Source: Aquirhabdus sp.
Lineage (GTDB): Bacteria > Pseudomonadota > Gammaproteobacteria > Pseudomonadales > Moraxellaceae
Length of the DNA stretch: 64,000 nucleotides
Direction of reading: 5' to 3'
NCBI GenBank assembly: GCA_030149815.1
Contig: JASLHI010000051.1
Coordinates: 1 to 64,000 of the forward strand
The notes under the pieces are model-generated. The model ran no database searches and was not told where the DNA came from. It worked only from the letters and a program-made list of their open reading frames with translations. Positions 1-9,694 of the stretch are shown here, in pieces (position 1 is the stretch's first letter; each line of letters starts with the position of its first letter). A program made the translations under genes and the position numbers.

Positions 1-1
1 G

Positions 2-634
2 CAATATCCAGATACCTCTAAACAAATTGTCAGCGACCCACTGCAAGATCAAGTCGATAAAAATATTTTCATGACCAAACTTGAAGATATGGCGCATTTG
101 GCAGTTAACTGGGGGCGTAAGAATTCATTGTGGCCGTATAACTTCGGGTTGTCATGTTGCTATGTTGAAATGGCGACTGCATTTACTTCGCCGCATGACT
201 TAGCCCGGTTTGGTGCTGAGGTTATCCGCGCATCACCCCGTCAAGCAGACTTGATGGTGGTAGCGGGAACATGTTTTGTGAAAATGGCACCTGTAGTGCA
301 GCGTTTGTACGAACAAATGCTTGAGCCAAAATGGGTCATTTCGATGGGTGCGTGCGCCAATTCTGGCGGCATGTACGATATCTATTCTGTGGTGCAAGGC
401 GTGGATAAATTCATTCCTGTTGATGTGTATATTCCTGGTTGCCCACCACGTCCAGAAGCTTTCCTTCAAGCACTGATGTTGCTGCAAGAGTCGATTGGCA
501 AAGAGCGTCGCCCATTGTCGAGCGTTGTTGGTGATCAAGGCTTATATCGTCCGATTATGCAACCTGAACGCGATCGTAAGCAGGCTGAACGCATTGCCGT
601 GACCAATTTGCGCTCTCAAGACGAATCAAGCTAA
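2..634 (+). CDS. nuoB: NADH-quinone oxidoreductase subunit B (NuoB), 5'-truncated by window edge
   Basis: Complex I subunit on the cytoplasmic arm that carries the terminal 4Fe-4S cluster N2 next to the quinone site. The tandem cysteines of SCCYVEM and the later GTC, GAC and PGCPPRP segments are the expected cluster region. An ATG lies at 71, but the same frame runs open to the window edge and encodes family-like residues before it (QYPDTSKQIVSDPLQDQ, as in E. coli NuoB). The true start is therefore upstream of the window and the entry is partial. It is the first visible gene of the nuo operon; nuoA should lie just outside. A 165-bp gap separates it from nuoCD. Confidence 0.97.
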   Translation, partial: QYPDTSKQIVSDPLQDQVDKNIFMTKLEDMAHLAVNWGRKNSLWPYNFGLSCCYVEMATAFTSPHDLARFGAEVIRASPRQADLMVVAGTCFVKMAPVVQRLYEQMLEPKWVISMGACANSGGMYDIYSVVQGVDKFIPVDVYIPGCPPRPEAFLQALMLLQESIGKERRPLSSVVGDQGLYRPIMQPERDRKQAERIAVTNLRSQDESS

Positions 635-799
635 TCACTTGTCGTCGCGAGTTGCTGTGTGGTTTGTGCCTGAAACAAGATTGAAAGAAGAGTTTGAATA
701 TTAGGTTTTAATGTTGAATCTAATGAGTTTCCAGTGACTTTCTACTTGTTTCGAGATCAAAGAATTTAAGAATTTTGTGTTATTTGGGAAGTCTAAGCA

Positions 800-2611
800 A
801 TGGCTGAAGCTCAAGCGGTAGCACCTGAGACGCAAGGTAATGCGAATCAATCTGCACCATTTATCGATCCTCGTCCAGCGTTTGCTGTGGTTGAGGAGTT
901 GCGCGCTAAGTTTGGTGATTCATTGTTGCTCCAAGCGACACGTGATGATATGCCAACCATCTGGGTTGAGCGCTCACAACTGTTAGAAGTGTTGATGTTC
1001 CTGCGGACATTGCCTAAACCTTATGTCATGCTGTACGACTTGTCAGCCATTGATGAGCGTCTACGTGTCCATCGCGAAGGGCAGCCTGCATCTGATTTCA
1101 CCGTGTTCTATCACCTGTTGTCGATTGAGCGCAATAGTGATATTCGCATCAAAGTGGCATTGAAAGAAGGTGATGCAAACCTCCCAACGTCGATGAAAAT
1201 CTGGCCAAATGCTAATTGGTACGAGCGTGAAGTTTGGGATATGTTTGGTGTGACTTTTACTGGTCATCCGCATTTGCGCCGCATTTTGTTGCCGAACTAT
1301 TGGGAAGGTCATCCGCTGCGTAAAGAGTATTCTGCACGTGCGACTGAATTTGACCCGTATCGTTTGAATGCTGAAAAGCATAAATTAGAAGAAGAGTCAG
1401 GTAGCTTTAACCCAGATGACTGGGGCATGAAGCGCGGCAACAAAAACGAAGATTTCATGTTCCTAAACTTAGGGCCAAACCATCCATCAGCGCACGGTGC
1501 ATTCCGTATCGTCTTGCAATTGGATGGTGAAGAAATTCTCGATTGCGTACCAGAAATCGGTTACCACCATCGTGGTGCTGAAAAGATGGCTGAACGTCAA
1601 TCTTGGCATTCCTATATTCCTTACACCGACCGTATCGATTATCTCGGCGGCGTGATGAATAACTTGCCGTATGTGATGTCGGTTGAGAAGCTTGCAGGCA
1701 TTACCGTGCCTGACCGCGTGAATACGATTCGTATCATGATGAGCGAATTCTTCCGTATTACATCTCACTTGTTGTTCTTGGGTACATACATTCAGGATTT
1801 GGGCGGGATGACGCCGATCTTCTTTATGTTTACTGACCGTCAAAAAGCCTATGATGTCATCGAAGCGATTACGGGTTTTCGTATGCATCCAGCATGGTTC
1901 CGCATCGGTGGTGTCGCGCATGACCTGCCAAATGGCTGGGAAAAACTGGTAGGTGATTTCGTTGATTGGTTGCCTAAACGCCTCGATGAATATGTCAAAG
2001 CGGCGATCAAGAACTCCATGATTATGGGTCGTGCCAAAGGTGTGGCGCAGTATGATGCACGTCAAGCATTGGCATGGGGTGTAACTGGTCCTGGTCTGCG
2101 TGCAACTGGTGTTGATTTCGATTTGCGTAAAGCACGTCCGTATTGTGGCTATGAAAACTTCGACTTTGAAGTGCCGCTGGCTTACAACGGCGATGCGTAT
2201 GATCGTTGCTTGGTGCGTATCGAAGAGATGCGTCAATCTGTGCGTATTATCAAACAATGCTTAGATAATATGCCGTCTGGTCCATATAAAGCGGATCATC
2301 CATTGGCTGTTCCACCACCGAAAGATAAGACGTTGCAAGATATTGAAACGCTCATTACCCACTTCCTGAGTGTGTCATGGGGTCCAGTTATGCCTGAAGG
2401 CGAAGCCAGCATGATGGTTGAAGCGACTAAAGGTATTAATAGCTACTATCTGACTAGCGATCGCAACACGATGAGTTATCGCACGCGTATTCGTACGCCA
2501 AGCTTTGCGCACTTGCAGCAAATGCCTTCGGTGATTAACGGCAGTATGGTGCCCGATTTGATTACTTATTTGGCGTCGATTGACTTCGTTATGGCTGACG
2601 TGGATCGCTAA
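800..2611 (+). CDS. nuoCD: NADH-quinone oxidoreductase fused subunit C/D (NuoCD)
   Basis: Fused peripheral-arm subunits of complex I. Residues about 30-190 are NuoC, with the 30-kDa signature near residues 140-175 (DMFGVTFTGHPHLRR, then WEGHPLRKE). After a linker, NuoD starts near residue 218 (LGPNHPSAHGAFRI) and runs to the end, contributing to the quinone cavity. The length of 603 residues is close to the E. coli fusion (about 600). The fusion is typical of Enterobacteria, Pseudomonas and Acinetobacter, whereas many other bacteria keep nuoC and nuoD separate. nuoE follows after 13 bp, so the genes are co-transcribed. Confidence 0.98.
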   Translation: MAEAQAVAPETQGNANQSAPFIDPRPAFAVVEELRAKFGDSLLLQATRDDMPTIWVERSQLLEVLMFLRTLPKPYVMLYDLSAIDERLRVHREGQPASDFTVFYHLLSIERNSDIRIKVALKEGDANLPTSMKIWPNANWYEREVWDMFGVTFTGHPHLRRILLPNYWEGHPLRKEYSARATEFDPYRLNAEKHKLEEESGSFNPDDWGMKRGNKNEDFMFLNLGPNHPSAHGAFRIVLQLDGEEILDCVPEIGYHHRGAEKMAERQSWHSYIPYTDRIDYLGGVMNNLPYVMSVEKLAGITVPDRVNTIRIMMSEFFRITSHLLFLGTYIQDLGGMTPIFFMFTDRQKAYDVIEAITGFRMHPAWFRIGGVAHDLPNGWEKLVGDFVDWLPKRLDEYVKAAIKNSMIMGRAKGVAQYDARQALAWGVTGPGLRATGVDFDLRKARPYCGYENFDFEVPLAYNGDAYDRCLVRIEEMRQSVRIIKQCLDNMPSGPYKADHPLAVPPPKDKTLQDIETLITHFLSVSWGPVMPEGEASMMVEATKGINSYYLTSDRNTMSYRTRIRTPSFAHLQQMPSVINGSMVPDLITYLASIDFVMADVDR

Positions 2612-2624
2612 GGACTGACTGAAA

Positions 2625-3173
2625 ATGATGATTTTTAAAGATAAAGCAGCACAAGCTGCGCGAATCGTAAGCGATAAGCAGCCACATATTCATGTTGATG
2701 TTGAAGCAGTGTTGACTGAACAAGAGATTCATTCAATTCATGAGTTTATGCATCATTATCCAGATCCACGTGCAGCGTCACTGGATTCGCTCAAGCATGT
2801 GCAAAAGCGCAACGGCTGGGTGAATGATGATCAGGTGAATGCAGTGGCACAGGTGCTTGGCATTTCTGTGCCTGATGTTGAAGGTGTTGCAACGTTTTAT
2901 AACCGCATCTATCGCCAGCAAGTAGGTCGCCATGTGATTTTGTTGTGTGATTCGATTGCCTGTTATTTGATGGGTAATGAATCACTGGCTGACGTGTTTA
3001 AACGTCAATTGGGTATTCAGTATGGTCAAACGACACCCGATGGTCGTTTTACCTTATTACCAATTTGCTGTTTAGGTAATTGCGATAAAGCCCCTTCTTT
3101 AATGATTGATGAAGATACTTACGGTGTAGTGTCAGAAGCACAAGTTGCTGGTTTGTTGGAGCAATATGTATGA
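2625..3173 (+). CDS. nuoE: NADH-quinone oxidoreductase subunit E (NuoE)
   Basis: Thioredoxin-fold 2Fe-2S subunit of the NADH dehydrogenase module, carrying cluster N1a. Ligands are visible as C108 and C113 (CDSIAC) and C149 and C153 (CLGNC), a C-x4-C plus C-x3-C pattern. At 182 residues it is slightly longer than the E. coli protein (166). Two adjacent ATG codons begin the frame, so the start is uncertain by one residue. The stop overlaps the nuoF start by 4 bp (ATGA), indicating translational coupling of the two partners of the NADH module. Confidence 0.97.
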   Translation: MMIFKDKAAQAARIVSDKQPHIHVDVEAVLTEQEIHSIHEFMHHYPDPRAASLDSLKHVQKRNGWVNDDQVNAVAQVLGISVPDVEGVATFYNRIYRQQVGRHVILLCDSIACYLMGNESLADVFKRQLGIQYGQTTPDGRFTLLPICCLGNCDKAPSLMIDEDTYGVVSEAQVAGLLEQYV

Positions 3174-4666
3174 CCGATCCAAAGAATGAACAAAAAGACG
3201 GCTTGCTCGACGGTAGCGCTGTCAGCGTAGCGGCAGGTGTTGCGGTTGCAAAAGCAGAAGCCAAAGCAGCGGAAGAGGCAGCAGCAAAAGCAGCTAAAAT
3301 CGAAGCAGCTAAAGTGATCAAAACGACACCAACCCCAATTCATGGCAATGGCACTGCAGAAACGCATCCGTTGACATGGCGTCTTAGTAAATACGATGAA
3401 GTGCTCGACATTGATGTCTATGAGTCATTGGAAGGTTATGCGGGTCTGAAAAAAGCCCTCGCGATGACTTCTGCCGATGTTCAAGGCGTTGTGAAAGATG
3501 CAGTATTGCGTGGTCGTGGCGGTGCAGGTTTCCCTGCAGGGATCAAATGGTCTTTGATTCCAATGAACAAAGAAGGCGCGCCTGATGTTGGTCCAAAATA
3601 TCTCGTCTGTAATGCGGATGAAATGGAGCCGGGCACGTTTAAAGACCGTCTGCTCATGGAAAAATTGCCACATCAATTGATCGAAGGCATGATCCTCGTG
3701 TCACACGCGATTGGCGCGCAAACTGGTTATATCTTCTTGCGTGGTGAATACATTCTTGCGGCTAAGAATCTGAACGCAGCAATTGACCAAGCGAAGGCTA
3801 AAGGTTACCTCGGCGAGAATATTCTCGGTTCAGGTCATAACTTTGAATTGCATGTGCATACAGGCGCAGGCCGTTATATTTGCGGTGAAGAAACTGCACT
3901 GATTAACTCACTCGAAGGTCGTCGTGCAAATCCACGTACCAAGCCGCCATTCCCGCAAATTTCAGGTGCATGGGGCAAACCAACCATCGTCAATAATGTT
4001 GAAACCTTATGTAATGTGCCGCCAATTATTGTGCGCGGTGCTGCATGGTTTAAAGGGCTGTCAGATGGTCGTAGTGGAGATGCGGGCACCAAGATTTACG
4101 GCGCTTCAGGTAAAGTTAAATTTCCTGGTCTTTGGGAATTGCCAATCGGTACAACAGGTCGTGAAATTCTCGCGCTCGCTGGCGGTATGCAAGACGGCTT
4201 AGAGCTGAAATGCTGGTTGCCGGGTGGCGCATCGACTGACTTTTTGATGCCTGAACACCTTGATTTGGCGATGGATTTTGACACGATTGGTAAAGCAGGT
4301 AGCCGTATGGGTACTGGCTTGATCATGGTTGTCGATCAACAACAAAATATTGTTTCCGCAGTCCGCAATTTAGAAGAATTCTTCGCGCGTGAATCATGTG
4401 GTTGGTGTACACCATGCCGTGATGGTTTGCCGTGGGCGGTTAAATTACTTAAAGGTCTAGAAGCAGGCGAAGGTAAAGCAGAAGATATTGATGTCTTGCT
4501 GCAACTTACGCGTTTCTTAGGGCCAGGAAAAACATTCTGTGCGCATGCGCCTGGTGCGATGGAGCCGCTACAAAGCGCGCTTAAATTCTTCCGCGCCGAG
4601 TTCGAGGCAGGTGTTCGTGCAACGCCAGTCAGCGCGACCAATCATATTTCAGTTATTCAAGCATAA
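3170..4666 (+). CDS. nuoF: NADH-quinone oxidoreductase subunit F (NuoF), NADH/FMN-binding, with extended N-terminus
   Basis: Flavoprotein that oxidises NADH and passes electrons through FMN to cluster N3. The glycine-rich NADH/FMN segment GRGGAGFPAG is present, and the N3 ligands are C410, C413, C416 (SCGWCTPC) and C457 (TFCAHAP). These sit 59 positions later than in E. coli NuoF. The excess is an Ala/Lys/Glu-rich N-terminal stretch (about residues 15-50) before the usual family beginning at ETHPLTWR. Translation from 3170 is favoured by the ATGA overlap with nuoE. A GTG near residue 49 is an alternative start but lacks a convincing Shine-Dalgarno sequence. Confidence 0.96.
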   Translation: MTDPKNEQKDGLLDGSAVSVAAGVAVAKAEAKAAEEAAAKAAKIEAAKVIKTTPTPIHGNGTAETHPLTWRLSKYDEVLDIDVYESLEGYAGLKKALAMTSADVQGVVKDAVLRGRGGAGFPAGIKWSLIPMNKEGAPDVGPKYLVCNADEMEPGTFKDRLLMEKLPHQLIEGMILVSHAIGAQTGYIFLRGEYILAAKNLNAAIDQAKAKGYLGENILGSGHNFELHVHTGAGRYICGEETALINSLEGRRANPRTKPPFPQISGAWGKPTIVNNVETLCNVPPIIVRGAAWFKGLSDGRSGDAGTKIYGASGKVKFPGLWELPIGTTGREILALAGGMQDGLELKCWLPGGASTDFLMPEHLDLAMDFDTIGKAGSRMGTGLIMVVDQQQNIVSAVRNLEEFFARESCGWCTPCRDGLPWAVKLLKGLEAGEGKAEDIDVLLQLTRFLGPGKTFCAHAPGAMEPLQSALKFFRAEFEAGVRATPVSATNHISVIQA

Positions 4667-4675
4667 GGAATCGAG

Positions 4676-7435
4676 ATGGCAGTCATTCATGTCGATGGTA
4701 AGCAATACGATGTTGATGGTGCGGATAATCTGCTCAAAGCGTGTTTAAGCTTAGGCTTAGATATTCCGTATTTTTGTTGGCATCCTGCACTGGGTTCAGT
4801 TGGTGCATGTCGTCAATGCGCGGTGAAGCAATATAACAATGCTGATGATGCCGCAGCAGGTCGTGGTCGTTTGGTGATGTCATGTATGACACCAAACACC
4901 GACAATATGTATATTTCAATTGATGATGCGGAAGCGGTGGCGTTCCGCGCCAGCGTGGTTGAGTGGTTGATGACCAATCACCCGCACGATTGTCCAGTGT
5001 GTGAAGAGGGTGGTCATTGCCATCTACAAGATATGACAGTGATGACAGGTCATGACCGTCGTCGTTATCGCTTCACCAAACGAACTCATCAAAATCAATA
5101 TCTTGGTCCATTCATTTCCCATGAAATGAACCGCTGTATTTCTTGCTATCGTTGTGTGCGTTATTACAATGATTATGCAGGCGGCAAAGACCTCGGCGTA
5201 TTTGGTTCAGCATCAAATGTGTATTTCGGTCGTGCGACCGAAGGTGTGTTAGAAAGCGAATTCTCAGGGAACTTGGTTGAAGTCTGCCCAACTGGCGTAT
5301 TCACTGATAAAACTCACAGCGCACGTTATAACCGTAAATGGGACATGCAATACGCGCCAAGCGTTTGCCAACAATGTTCGAGTGGTTGTAACACCTCACC
5401 AGGTGAGCGTTATGGCGAAATTCGTCGTATCGAAAACCGCTTCAACGGTTCAGTCAATCAATACTTTCTCTGTGACCGCGGTCGTTTTGGCTATGGTTAT
5501 GTTAATCGCACAGACCGTCCACGTCAGCCTTTACAGTTAGAAGCAGGTAAACAATCTGCGCTTACTGTAGATGCAGCTCTTGATAGCGTGATTGCCAGCC
5601 TAAAAGGCAAGAAAGTTGTTGGTGTTGGTTCACCTCGTGCATCGGTTGAAACTAACTTTGCGCTGCGTGAATTAGTCGGTAGCGCGAACTTCTCATCAGG
5701 CGTATCACGCGCAGATCAAGCACTGCTTGAGAAAGCAGCAGAAATCCTGCAAACCGAAGGTATCTACAATCCGAATCTACGTGAACTTGAGGATGCAGAT
5801 GCGGTGCTAATTTTGGGTGAAGACATTACCCAAACCGCGGCGCGTGTTGCCTTGGCAGTTCGTCAAGCGGCAAAAACACATGCCGAAGATATGGCAGCAA
5901 AACTCAGAACCCAAGAGTGGTTGGCAGAGCCAGTTGCGCGTATTGGTCAACGTGAGCAAAGCCCGATTTACATTTTGTCTGTGACTGAAACTAAGCTGGA
6001 TGAGTTGGCAGAAGGCGGTTGTATCGCAACACCAAACGACATTGCGCGTTTAGGTTTTGCAGTGGCGGCAAGCATTGCAGGTCAACCGATTACAGGTTTG
6101 GCGGATGAGGCGATTGAATTTGCCCATAGTATTGCGGCTTCACTGAAAGCTGCGAAAAAACCTTTGGTTGTGACGGGTACAACATTGCAAGAGCCTGCTT
6201 TGTTAGAAGCAGCGGCGCAAATTGTTCAAAACTTGGGTGACTTCTTTGCTACTCAAGCTGCTGAACAAGCAGGTCATGCAGGCATTAACATCGTGGTTCC
6301 AGAAGTGAACTCCATGGGCTTAGCACTCCTTGCACAGCATGGCGGGGCGTTGCCATTAGAAGATTTGGTGGATGCTGATTTTGACGTATTGGTCATTGCT
6401 GAAAATGATCTGACACGTCGTTTGCCTAAAGCGCAGCTACAAGCTATTTTGGCGAAAGCAAAGCAAGTCATCGTGTTGGATCATCAAGCAACTGATATAG
6501 CGACTCATGCACACATCGTATTACCAGCAGCAAGTTTCGCTGAAGGTGATGGGACTGTGGTATCGGCAGAAGGTCGTGCACAGCGTTATTTCCAAGTGTT
6601 TGATGCGACCTATTACGATGCCAATATCATGATCAAAGACAGCTGGCGCTGGTTGCATGCGATTAAAACCGGTTTAGACAACCGTGCGATCGAATGGACA
6701 GTGTTGGATGATGTGATCGAAGCGATTGCGCGTTCAATTCCACAGTTGGAATCAATTGTTGATGCTGCACCGAATGCAGGTTATCGCGTACATGGGCTGA
6801 AAGTGGCACGTGAACCACGTCGTTATTCAGGTCGTACTTCGATGCAAGCCAAATTGAATGTACATGAAGTCCGTCAACCGCAAGATAAAGATTCTGCACT
6901 TACCTTCTCTATGGAAGGTTATGTGGGTCCGCAAGAAAATGGTTCATTGGTTCCATTCGCATGGGCGCCAGGTTGGAATTCGCCACAATCTTGGAATAAA
7001 TTCCAAGATGAAGTCGGTGGACACTTAAAAGCAGGTGACCCAGGCGTACGTTTGTTTGATCAATTGCGTAAAACTGCAAAACGCAGCTATGTAGCACCTG
7101 ATGCAGATACAGGCACAGGCTATCAATTACTCCCAGTTGCAAACCTTTATGCATCAGATGAAACCGCAGCACGTGCGCCAGTCATGCAAGAGCGTATAGG
7201 CGATGCGTATTTGACCTTGAGCGTTGAAACTGCAGAACAGTTGCAACTACAGGATGGTCAAAATGTTGTGCTGAAAGTGGGATCTGATGAAGTCAATATG
7301 CCGATTACGGTTAGCGAAAATCTGCCAGTTGGTGTGATTGGTTATCCACTGGGTCAATTGGTTGCGCTTGATTTATCTCAAGCGATCGTGATTCAGGCTG
7401 CGCCAGCCGCTCAAACCGCAGCAGTAGGAGGTTAA
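4676..7435 (+). CDS. nuoG: NADH-quinone oxidoreductase subunit G (NuoG)
   Basis: Largest peripheral-arm subunit (919 residues; E. coli about 908). It carries an N-terminal ferredoxin domain with 2Fe-2S cluster N1b (cysteines around GACRQC), a His/Cys cluster site (HPHDCPVCEEGGHC), a further 4Fe-4S site (CISCYRC) and the N7-type site CQQCSSGC. A molybdopterin-oxidoreductase-like domain follows and is presumably inactive, as in other NuoG proteins. The start is supported by an AAGGAA-type ribosome binding site 9 bp after nuoF. It ends one base before nuoH, and its last codons contain the AGGAGG ribosome binding site of nuoH. Confidence 0.97.
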   Translation: MAVIHVDGKQYDVDGADNLLKACLSLGLDIPYFCWHPALGSVGACRQCAVKQYNNADDAAAGRGRLVMSCMTPNTDNMYISIDDAEAVAFRASVVEWLMTNHPHDCPVCEEGGHCHLQDMTVMTGHDRRRYRFTKRTHQNQYLGPFISHEMNRCISCYRCVRYYNDYAGGKDLGVFGSASNVYFGRATEGVLESEFSGNLVEVCPTGVFTDKTHSARYNRKWDMQYAPSVCQQCSSGCNTSPGERYGEIRRIENRFNGSVNQYFLCDRGRFGYGYVNRTDRPRQPLQLEAGKQSALTVDAALDSVIASLKGKKVVGVGSPRASVETNFALRELVGSANFSSGVSRADQALLEKAAEILQTEGIYNPNLRELEDADAVLILGEDITQTAARVALAVRQAAKTHAEDMAAKLRTQEWLAEPVARIGQREQSPIYILSVTETKLDELAEGGCIATPNDIARLGFAVAASIAGQPITGLADEAIEFAHSIAASLKAAKKPLVVTGTTLQEPALLEAAAQIVQNLGDFFATQAAEQAGHAGINIVVPEVNSMGLALLAQHGGALPLEDLVDADFDVLVIAENDLTRRLPKAQLQAILAKAKQVIVLDHQATDIATHAHIVLPAASFAEGDGTVVSAEGRAQRYFQVFDATYYDANIMIKDSWRWLHAIKTGLDNRAIEWTVLDDVIEAIARSIPQLESIVDAAPNAGYRVHGLKVAREPRRYSGRTSMQAKLNVHEVRQPQDKDSALTFSMEGYVGPQENGSLVPFAWAPGWNSPQSWNKFQDEVGGHLKAGDPGVRLFDQLRKTAKRSYVAPDADTGTGYQLLPVANLYASDETAARAPVMQERIGDAYLTLSVETAEQLQLQDGQNVVLKVGSDEVNMPITVSENLPVGVIGYPLGQLVALDLSQAIVIQAAPAAQTAAVGG

Positions 7436-7436
7436 G

Positions 7437-8477
7437 ATGAGAGTTGATCCAACGCTACCTTCTATTTTTGCGAACACAATGACGCAATCGCAATGGGATA
7501 TTGCTTTTGCGGTTGGACAAGCGGTTGTGATTCTGCTGCTTGTTGTGATTGTTGGTGGTTTTCTCAGTTTTGTTGAACGCCGTGTTTTAGGGCTTTGGCA
7601 AGATCGTTATGGTCCGAATCGTGTGGGTCCTTTTGGTCTATTCCAGATTCTGGCCGACGGTTTGAAGATGTTCTTTAAAGAAGACTGGACACCACCGTTC
7701 GTTGATAAATTGACCTTCTTTCTTGCACCTGCGATTGGTATGGGCGCATTGATGCTGTCGATTTTGATCGTTCCATTTAGCCCAAGTTTGGGTGTGGCTG
7801 ATCTGAATATTGGAATTCTATTTTTCTTTGGTATGGCTGGTTTAGGCGTTTACGCGGTGATGTTTGCAGGCTGGTCATCCAACAATAAATTTGCCTTGCT
7901 TGGTGGTATTCGTGCTGCTGCTCAAACTGTTAGCTATGAAGTCTTCATGGGCTTATCGCTCATGGGTGTCGTTGCATTGGTTGGTAGTTTTAATTTGCGC
8001 GATATTGTTGAATATCAGCAAAACCATGTATGGCTTGTTTTCTCGCAATTCTTTGGTTTTTTGACCTTCATCATTGCGGGCGTTGCAGTGACTCACCGTA
8101 GTCCATTTGATGCGCCTGAAGCAGAACAGGACATTGGTGCGGGTTATCACACTGAATACTCTGGTATGAAGTGGGGGATGTTCTTCGTTGGTGAATACAT
8201 TGGTGTGATTCTGGTTTCCTCATTAATTACGGCATTGTTCTTTGGTGGTTGGTTAGCCCCATTTAATTTGAATATTCCATTTATTCCACCGCTATTTTGG
8301 TTTGTCGGCAAAGTTTTATTCTTTGTCATGATGTTTATTCTGGTTCGTGCCGCATTACCACGACCACGTTTTGACCAAATTATGAGCTTCGGTTGGAAGG
8401 TTTGTTTACCGATTACATTATTAAATCTCTTAGGCACAGTGGCTTACGTGTTATGCACTAGCCCACTGCATCCTTAA
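7437..8477 (+). CDS. nuoH: NADH-quinone oxidoreductase subunit H (NuoH)
   Basis: Inner-membrane subunit joining the peripheral and membrane arms of complex I and lining the quinone channel. The 346-residue protein shows about eight hydrophobic segments, the family signature around residues 45-75 (FVERRVLGLWQDRYGPNRVG) and the acidic loop segment around AEQDIGAGYHTEYSG. The start follows the strong AGGAGG site in the end of nuoG. nuoI begins 15 bp downstream. Confidence 0.97.
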   Translation: MRVDPTLPSIFANTMTQSQWDIAFAVGQAVVILLLVVIVGGFLSFVERRVLGLWQDRYGPNRVGPFGLFQILADGLKMFFKEDWTPPFVDKLTFFLAPAIGMGALMLSILIVPFSPSLGVADLNIGILFFFGMAGLGVYAVMFAGWSSNNKFALLGGIRAAAQTVSYEVFMGLSLMGVVALVGSFNLRDIVEYQQNHVWLVFSQFFGFLTFIIAGVAVTHRSPFDAPEAEQDIGAGYHTEYSGMKWGMFFVGEYIGVILVSSLITALFFGGWLAPFNLNIPFIPPLFWFVGKVLFFVMMFILVRAALPRPRFDQIMSFGWKVCLPITLLNLLGTVAYVLCTSPLHP

Positions 8478-8492
8478 ACGCATTGCTCAGGA

Positions 8493-9050
8493 ATGAATAA
8501 GATGACTAATTCTGGTGCAAAACTTCTTTCGGGCGTGTGGTCTCAGCTACGTAGTTTGATCATGGTATTTAGCCATGCATTCCGCAAGCGTGACACATTA
8601 ATGTATCCCGAAGTTCCAGTGAATCCTCCACCGCGTTATCGTGGTCGGATTGTCCTGACGCGTGACCCTGACGGTGAAGAGCGCTGTGTCGCATGTAATT
8701 TATGTGCGGTTGCGTGTCCAGTGGGTTGTATTTCATTGCAAAAAGCGGAAAAAGACGATGGACGCTGGTATCCAGAGTTTTTCCGGATTAACTTCAGTCG
8801 TTGTATTTTCTGCGGCATGTGCGAAGAAGCATGTCCAACGACTGCGATTCAGTTGACGCCTGATTTTGAAATGGCTGAATTTGATCGTCAAAACCTTGTG
8901 TATGAAAAAGAACATTTACTGATTTCAGGCCCAGGTAAATATCACGATTACAATTTCTATCGTGTTTCTGGTATGGCACTGAAAGATAAGCCTAAAGGTG
9001 CTGCACAAAATGAAGCTGCGCCAGTCGATGTACGAGGTTTAATGCCATGA
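8493..9050 (+). CDS. nuoI: NADH-quinone oxidoreductase subunit I (NuoI), 2x[4Fe-4S]
   Basis: TYKY-type ferredoxin subunit that relays electrons through clusters N6a and N6b to NuoB. Two classic 4Fe-4S motifs are visible: C65/C68/C71/C75 (CVACNLCAVAC) and C104/C107/C110/C114 (CIFCGMCEEAC). The length of 185 residues matches the family (E. coli 180). The stop overlaps the nuoJ start by 4 bp (ATGA). Confidence 0.98.
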   Translation: MNKMTNSGAKLLSGVWSQLRSLIMVFSHAFRKRDTLMYPEVPVNPPPRYRGRIVLTRDPDGEERCVACNLCAVACPVGCISLQKAEKDDGRWYPEFFRINFSRCIFCGMCEEACPTTAIQLTPDFEMAEFDRQNLVYEKEHLLISGPGKYHDYNFYRVSGMALKDKPKGAAQNEAAPVDVRGLMP

Positions 9051-9694
9051 TGACAACGATAATGAATGCTTGGCCGTTTTATCTGATCGCTTTAGTGACG
9101 ATCGTGACGACGATTCGTACAGTGACAAATACTAATCCTGTCCATGCACTACTGAGTTTGATTGTTTCTTTATTATCGATAGCAGGTTTGTTTTTCTGCT
9201 TAGGCGCACCCTTTGCAGCTGCGCTAGAAGTGATTGTTTACGCGGGTGCGATTTTGGTGTTGTTTGTATTCGTGGTGATGATGCTTAATCTTGGACAAGC
9301 GACAGTCGCACAAGAAAAACGTTGGTTTAGCGCAGAAACATGGGCGTGGCCTTCAGGTTTAGCTTTCTTACTGGGCTTGGCAATTGTGTGGTTGCTCGGT
9401 AGTGGTGAGTATTCACCACAAGCGGCTGTTGCGGGTACACAAACTGTAGATGCTAAAGTGGTTGGGATTGCATTGTTTGGTCCTTATTTGTTGCTGGTCG
9501 AGTTAGCATCTTTATTACTGCTAGCAGCTTTGGTCGCTGCATATCATTTGGGCCGTAATACTGACGGCTTTAATGATCCAATCGCGATTCGTAACCTTGC
9601 TGCGGAAACTGCTGAGAAAATTAAGCTTAGCCAAGCTGCACACGAAGCCGAAAAAATGGCACAACAGCAATCGCAAAAAGGAGTATCGGAATGA
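9047..9694 (+). CDS. nuoJ: NADH-quinone oxidoreductase subunit J (NuoJ)
   Basis: Membrane-arm subunit with five predicted transmembrane helices (about residues 8-27, 31-52, 56-80, 98-120 and 145-166). The EVIVYAGAILVLFVFVVMM segment is the conserved third helix. At 215 residues it is longer than E. coli NuoJ (184); the excess is a hydrophilic Gln/Lys/Glu-rich C-terminal tail. It overlaps nuoI and nuoK by 4 bp each. Confidence 0.95.
   Translation: MMTTIMNAWPFYLIALVTIVTTIRTVTNTNPVHALLSLIVSLLSIAGLFFCLGAPFAAALEVIVYAGAILVLFVFVVMMLNLGQATVAQEKRWFSAETWAWPSGLAFLLGLAIVWLLGSGEYSPQAAVAGTQTVDAKVVGIALFGPYLLLVELASLLLLAALVAAYHLGRNTDGFNDPIAIRNLAAETAEKIKLSQAAHEAEKMAQQQSQKGVSE

Noticed and set aside
1487..2257. 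Long antisense open frame (256 codons) inside nuoCD
   Set aside because: It mirrors codon bias of the well-conserved NuoCD, has no ribosome binding site or family-like sequence, and is Cys/His/Thr-rich as expected of an antisense shadow.
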